NCBI GenBank assembly: GCA_900554095.1
Contig: USGC01000097.1
Span: 1-6,776 of the forward strand
Length of the DNA: 6,776 nt
Direction of reading: 5' to 3'
Source of the DNA: an uncultured bacterium
Lineage (GTDB): Bacteria; Cyanobacteriota; Vampirovibrionia; Gastranaerophilales; Gastranaerophilaceae
Position numbers and translations under genes: made by a program. Shown here in pieces: positions 5,929 through 6,776 of the stretch; positions within the stretch are counted from its first letter, which is position 1, and each line of letters starts with the position of its first letter. The notes under the pieces were generated by a model. The model was not told where the DNA came from, did no database searches, and worked only from the letters and a program-made list of their open reading frames with translations.

Positions 5929-5957
5929 TTGAAAGTTTATGAAACTGGGTATATAAA
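5929..5957 (+). promoter_or_regulatory. Strong sigma-70-type promoter of the pilin-like gene
   Basis: TTGAAA (5929-5934) and TATAAA (5952-5957) have the ideal 17-bp spacing. The start would be near 5964, leaving about 22 leader bases that include AGGAG (5973-5977). It is divergent from the bioF promoter. I see nothing definite between the two (5801-5928) except AT-rich sequence. Confidence 0.7.
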
Positions 5958-5986
5958 GTATATAAATAAACCAGGAGATTATAATT

Positions 5987-6676
5987 TTGCTAAAGCCGTT
6001 TCAAAAAATTAAAACAAACGGTAAGTTAAGATGGGCGACAACGCTGCCGGAATTCCTGATAACAATGGCAATAATCGGATTTGTCGCGTCTTTGACATAT
6101 ACGGGGCTCGTTCGCCACGCAAACGAGCAGAAGAACATGGTTTCAATAAAGAAAATCTATTCTGTGTTGGCTCAGGTTACATTGTACGTTATAAAAGACC
6201 GTGATTCTTCTGTTTACTGGGGATTGGACAAGTATTCTCATAATTCGTCTTACTTGGCATTTTCATATTACAAACCTTATTTTAAAACAATCCGCGTCTG
6301 CTCAAACGATGAAGGCTGCTGGAGATATCCTTCGCATTACTTAAGCGGACAAGTTTATATGCGCAGAACAGAATTTTATAATTACATGTTTACTCTTGCT
6401 GACGGAATGAATGTAATTATGAATGTATACCCGCCGGAAGTTATAGAGAAAGATTTCGGTGTAAAAATCGATCGTCCATCAGTTGTATTTTTGGTTGACG
6501 TAAACGGCGATGCCTTTCCTAATACAATGGGAAAAGACATCTTTGCATTTGTACTTAGAAGGGATATGATAGTGCCGGCGGGTATTGATAACTCCTACAA
6601 CTGCAACGTAAAAGGCACAGGCCTCACTTGCACCGCCCGCGTAATCAAAGATGGCTGGAAAATGAGATATTTATAA
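5987..6676 (+). CDS. Type IV pilin / pseudopilin-like protein, TTG start (229 aa)
   Basis: This looks like a secreted filament subunit or minor pseudopilin made with a short basic leader, cut by a prepilin peptidase and N-methylated. The TTG at 5987 is chosen because AGGAG (5973-5977) lies 9 bases upstream and a promoter precedes it. The leader is residues 1-17 (KPFQKIKTNGKLRWA). The expected cut is Ala17|Thr18 in 'WATTLPEFLITMAIIG', with Glu22 at +5 and a hydrophobic stalk at 23-40; the usual Gly at -1 is replaced by Ala. The globular part has Cys105/Cys111 and Cys206/Cys215, likely disulfides, and a 'DVNGDAFPNTMGKDIF' motif (171-186) recalling calcium-site loops of major pseudopilins. No assembly ATPase or peptidase gene is in the window, so it appears to be a dispersed pilin-like gene. 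Whether it builds pili or a type II secretion pseudopilus is undecided. Confidence 0.82.
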   Translation: MLKPFQKIKTNGKLRWATTLPEFLITMAIIGFVASLTYTGLVRHANEQKNMVSIKKIYSVLAQVTLYVIKDRDSSVYWGLDKYSHNSSYLAFSYYKPYFKTIRVCSNDEGCWRYPSHYLSGQVYMRRTEFYNYMFTLADGMNVIMNVYPPEVIEKDFGVKIDRPSVVFLVDVNGDAFPNTMGKDIFAFVLRRDMIVPAGIDNSYNCNVKGTGLTCTARVIKDGWKMRYL

Positions 6677-6690
6677 ATTTTTATTGCATG

Positions 6691-6728
6691 TTGAAAAATC
6701 GAAAAAAAAAAAGAGGTATAATTATAAT
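6691..6728 (+). promoter_or_regulatory. Promoter region of the gene entering at the right edge
   Basis: Two adjoining TATAAT boxes (6717-6722 and 6723-6728) follow an 11-base A-run. The best -35 match TTGAAA (6691-6696) is 20 bp from the first box, which is long, so the -35 is uncertain. Either -10 places the start between about 6729 and 6735, giving a leader of some 20-30 bases. No clear terminator for the pilin-like gene is seen between 6677 and 6690. Confidence 0.5.
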
Positions 6729-6756
6729 AGTTAAAGAGTTAAAAAGGAGGAAAAGC

Positions 6757-6776
6757 ATGAATAATCAACAATCTCT
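6757..6776 (+). CDS. Start of an unidentified protein, cut by the window edge
   Basis: An ATG at 6757 opens a frame reading MNNQQS before the window ends. A near-perfect Shine-Dalgarno, AAGGAGG (6744-6750), sits 6 bases upstream and a TATAAT-containing promoter region lies before it, so this is very likely a real and well-translated gene. Six residues do not allow a functional call. Confidence 0.65.

Noticed and set aside
5830..6012. 60-codon Lys-rich open frame upstream of the pilin-like gene
   Set aside because: No ribosome binding site; it contains the pilin promoter and overlaps the pilin start by 26 bases. Composition looks like translated AT-rich noncoding DNA.
1..6776. CRISPR array, tRNA, rRNA, transposase or phage genes
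   Set aside because: No regularly spaced repeats, cloverleaf-like sequence, rRNA-like stretches or mobile-element proteins were seen on either strand.

Overview
The window is AT-rich, densely packed bacterial DNA. Three things point to an uncultured gut lineage of the Gastranaerophilales (Melainabacteria, non-photosynthetic relatives of Cyanobacteria) or something close: a pilin-like protein with an LPEFLITMAIIGFVASLTYTG-type N-terminus and a 'DVNGDAFPN..GKDIF' tail, a large calpain-like cysteine protease without a signal peptide, and TTG starts preceded by good Shine-Dalgarno sites. This assignment comes from protein style only and is an inference.

Layout. Bases 1-70 hold a GC-rich palindrome, possibly the end of an upstream transcript. 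A small unknown protein (125-376, +) has its own promoter at 71-98. It is followed by a 688-residue protein (449-2515, +) whose C-terminal third is a calpain-family (C2) papain-fold protease domain and whose N-terminal part contains a textbook EF-hand calcium loop. Only 3 bases away, pointing the opposite way, lies an unknown 211-residue protein (2519-3154, -) with its own promoter and an 8-bp dyad over the -10 box.

From 5765 down to 3284 on the minus strand is a tightly overlapping bioF-bioG-bioC cluster. BioC methylates the malonyl group so that fatty-acid synthesis can extend it to pimeloyl-ACP methyl ester. BioG removes the methyl group, and BioF condenses pimeloyl-ACP with L-alanine to give 8-amino-7-oxononanoate (KAPA). 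The later biotin genes (bioA, bioD, bioB) are not in the window. The best bioF promoter predicts transcription starting on or next to the start codon, so the operon mRNA may be leaderless.

Divergent from bioF is a pilin/pseudopilin-like gene (5987-6676, +) with a strong promoter and a TTG start. The window ends in the first codons of another gene (6757 onward, +) with a near-perfect ribosome binding site.

The most interesting points are the EF-hand loop in the calpain-like protein together with an Asp at the third catalytic position, the possible leaderless biotin operon, and the TGTAAAGA dyad beside the biotin genes. I do not see a clearly new multi-gene system, nor any CRISPR array, tRNA, rRNA or transposase.
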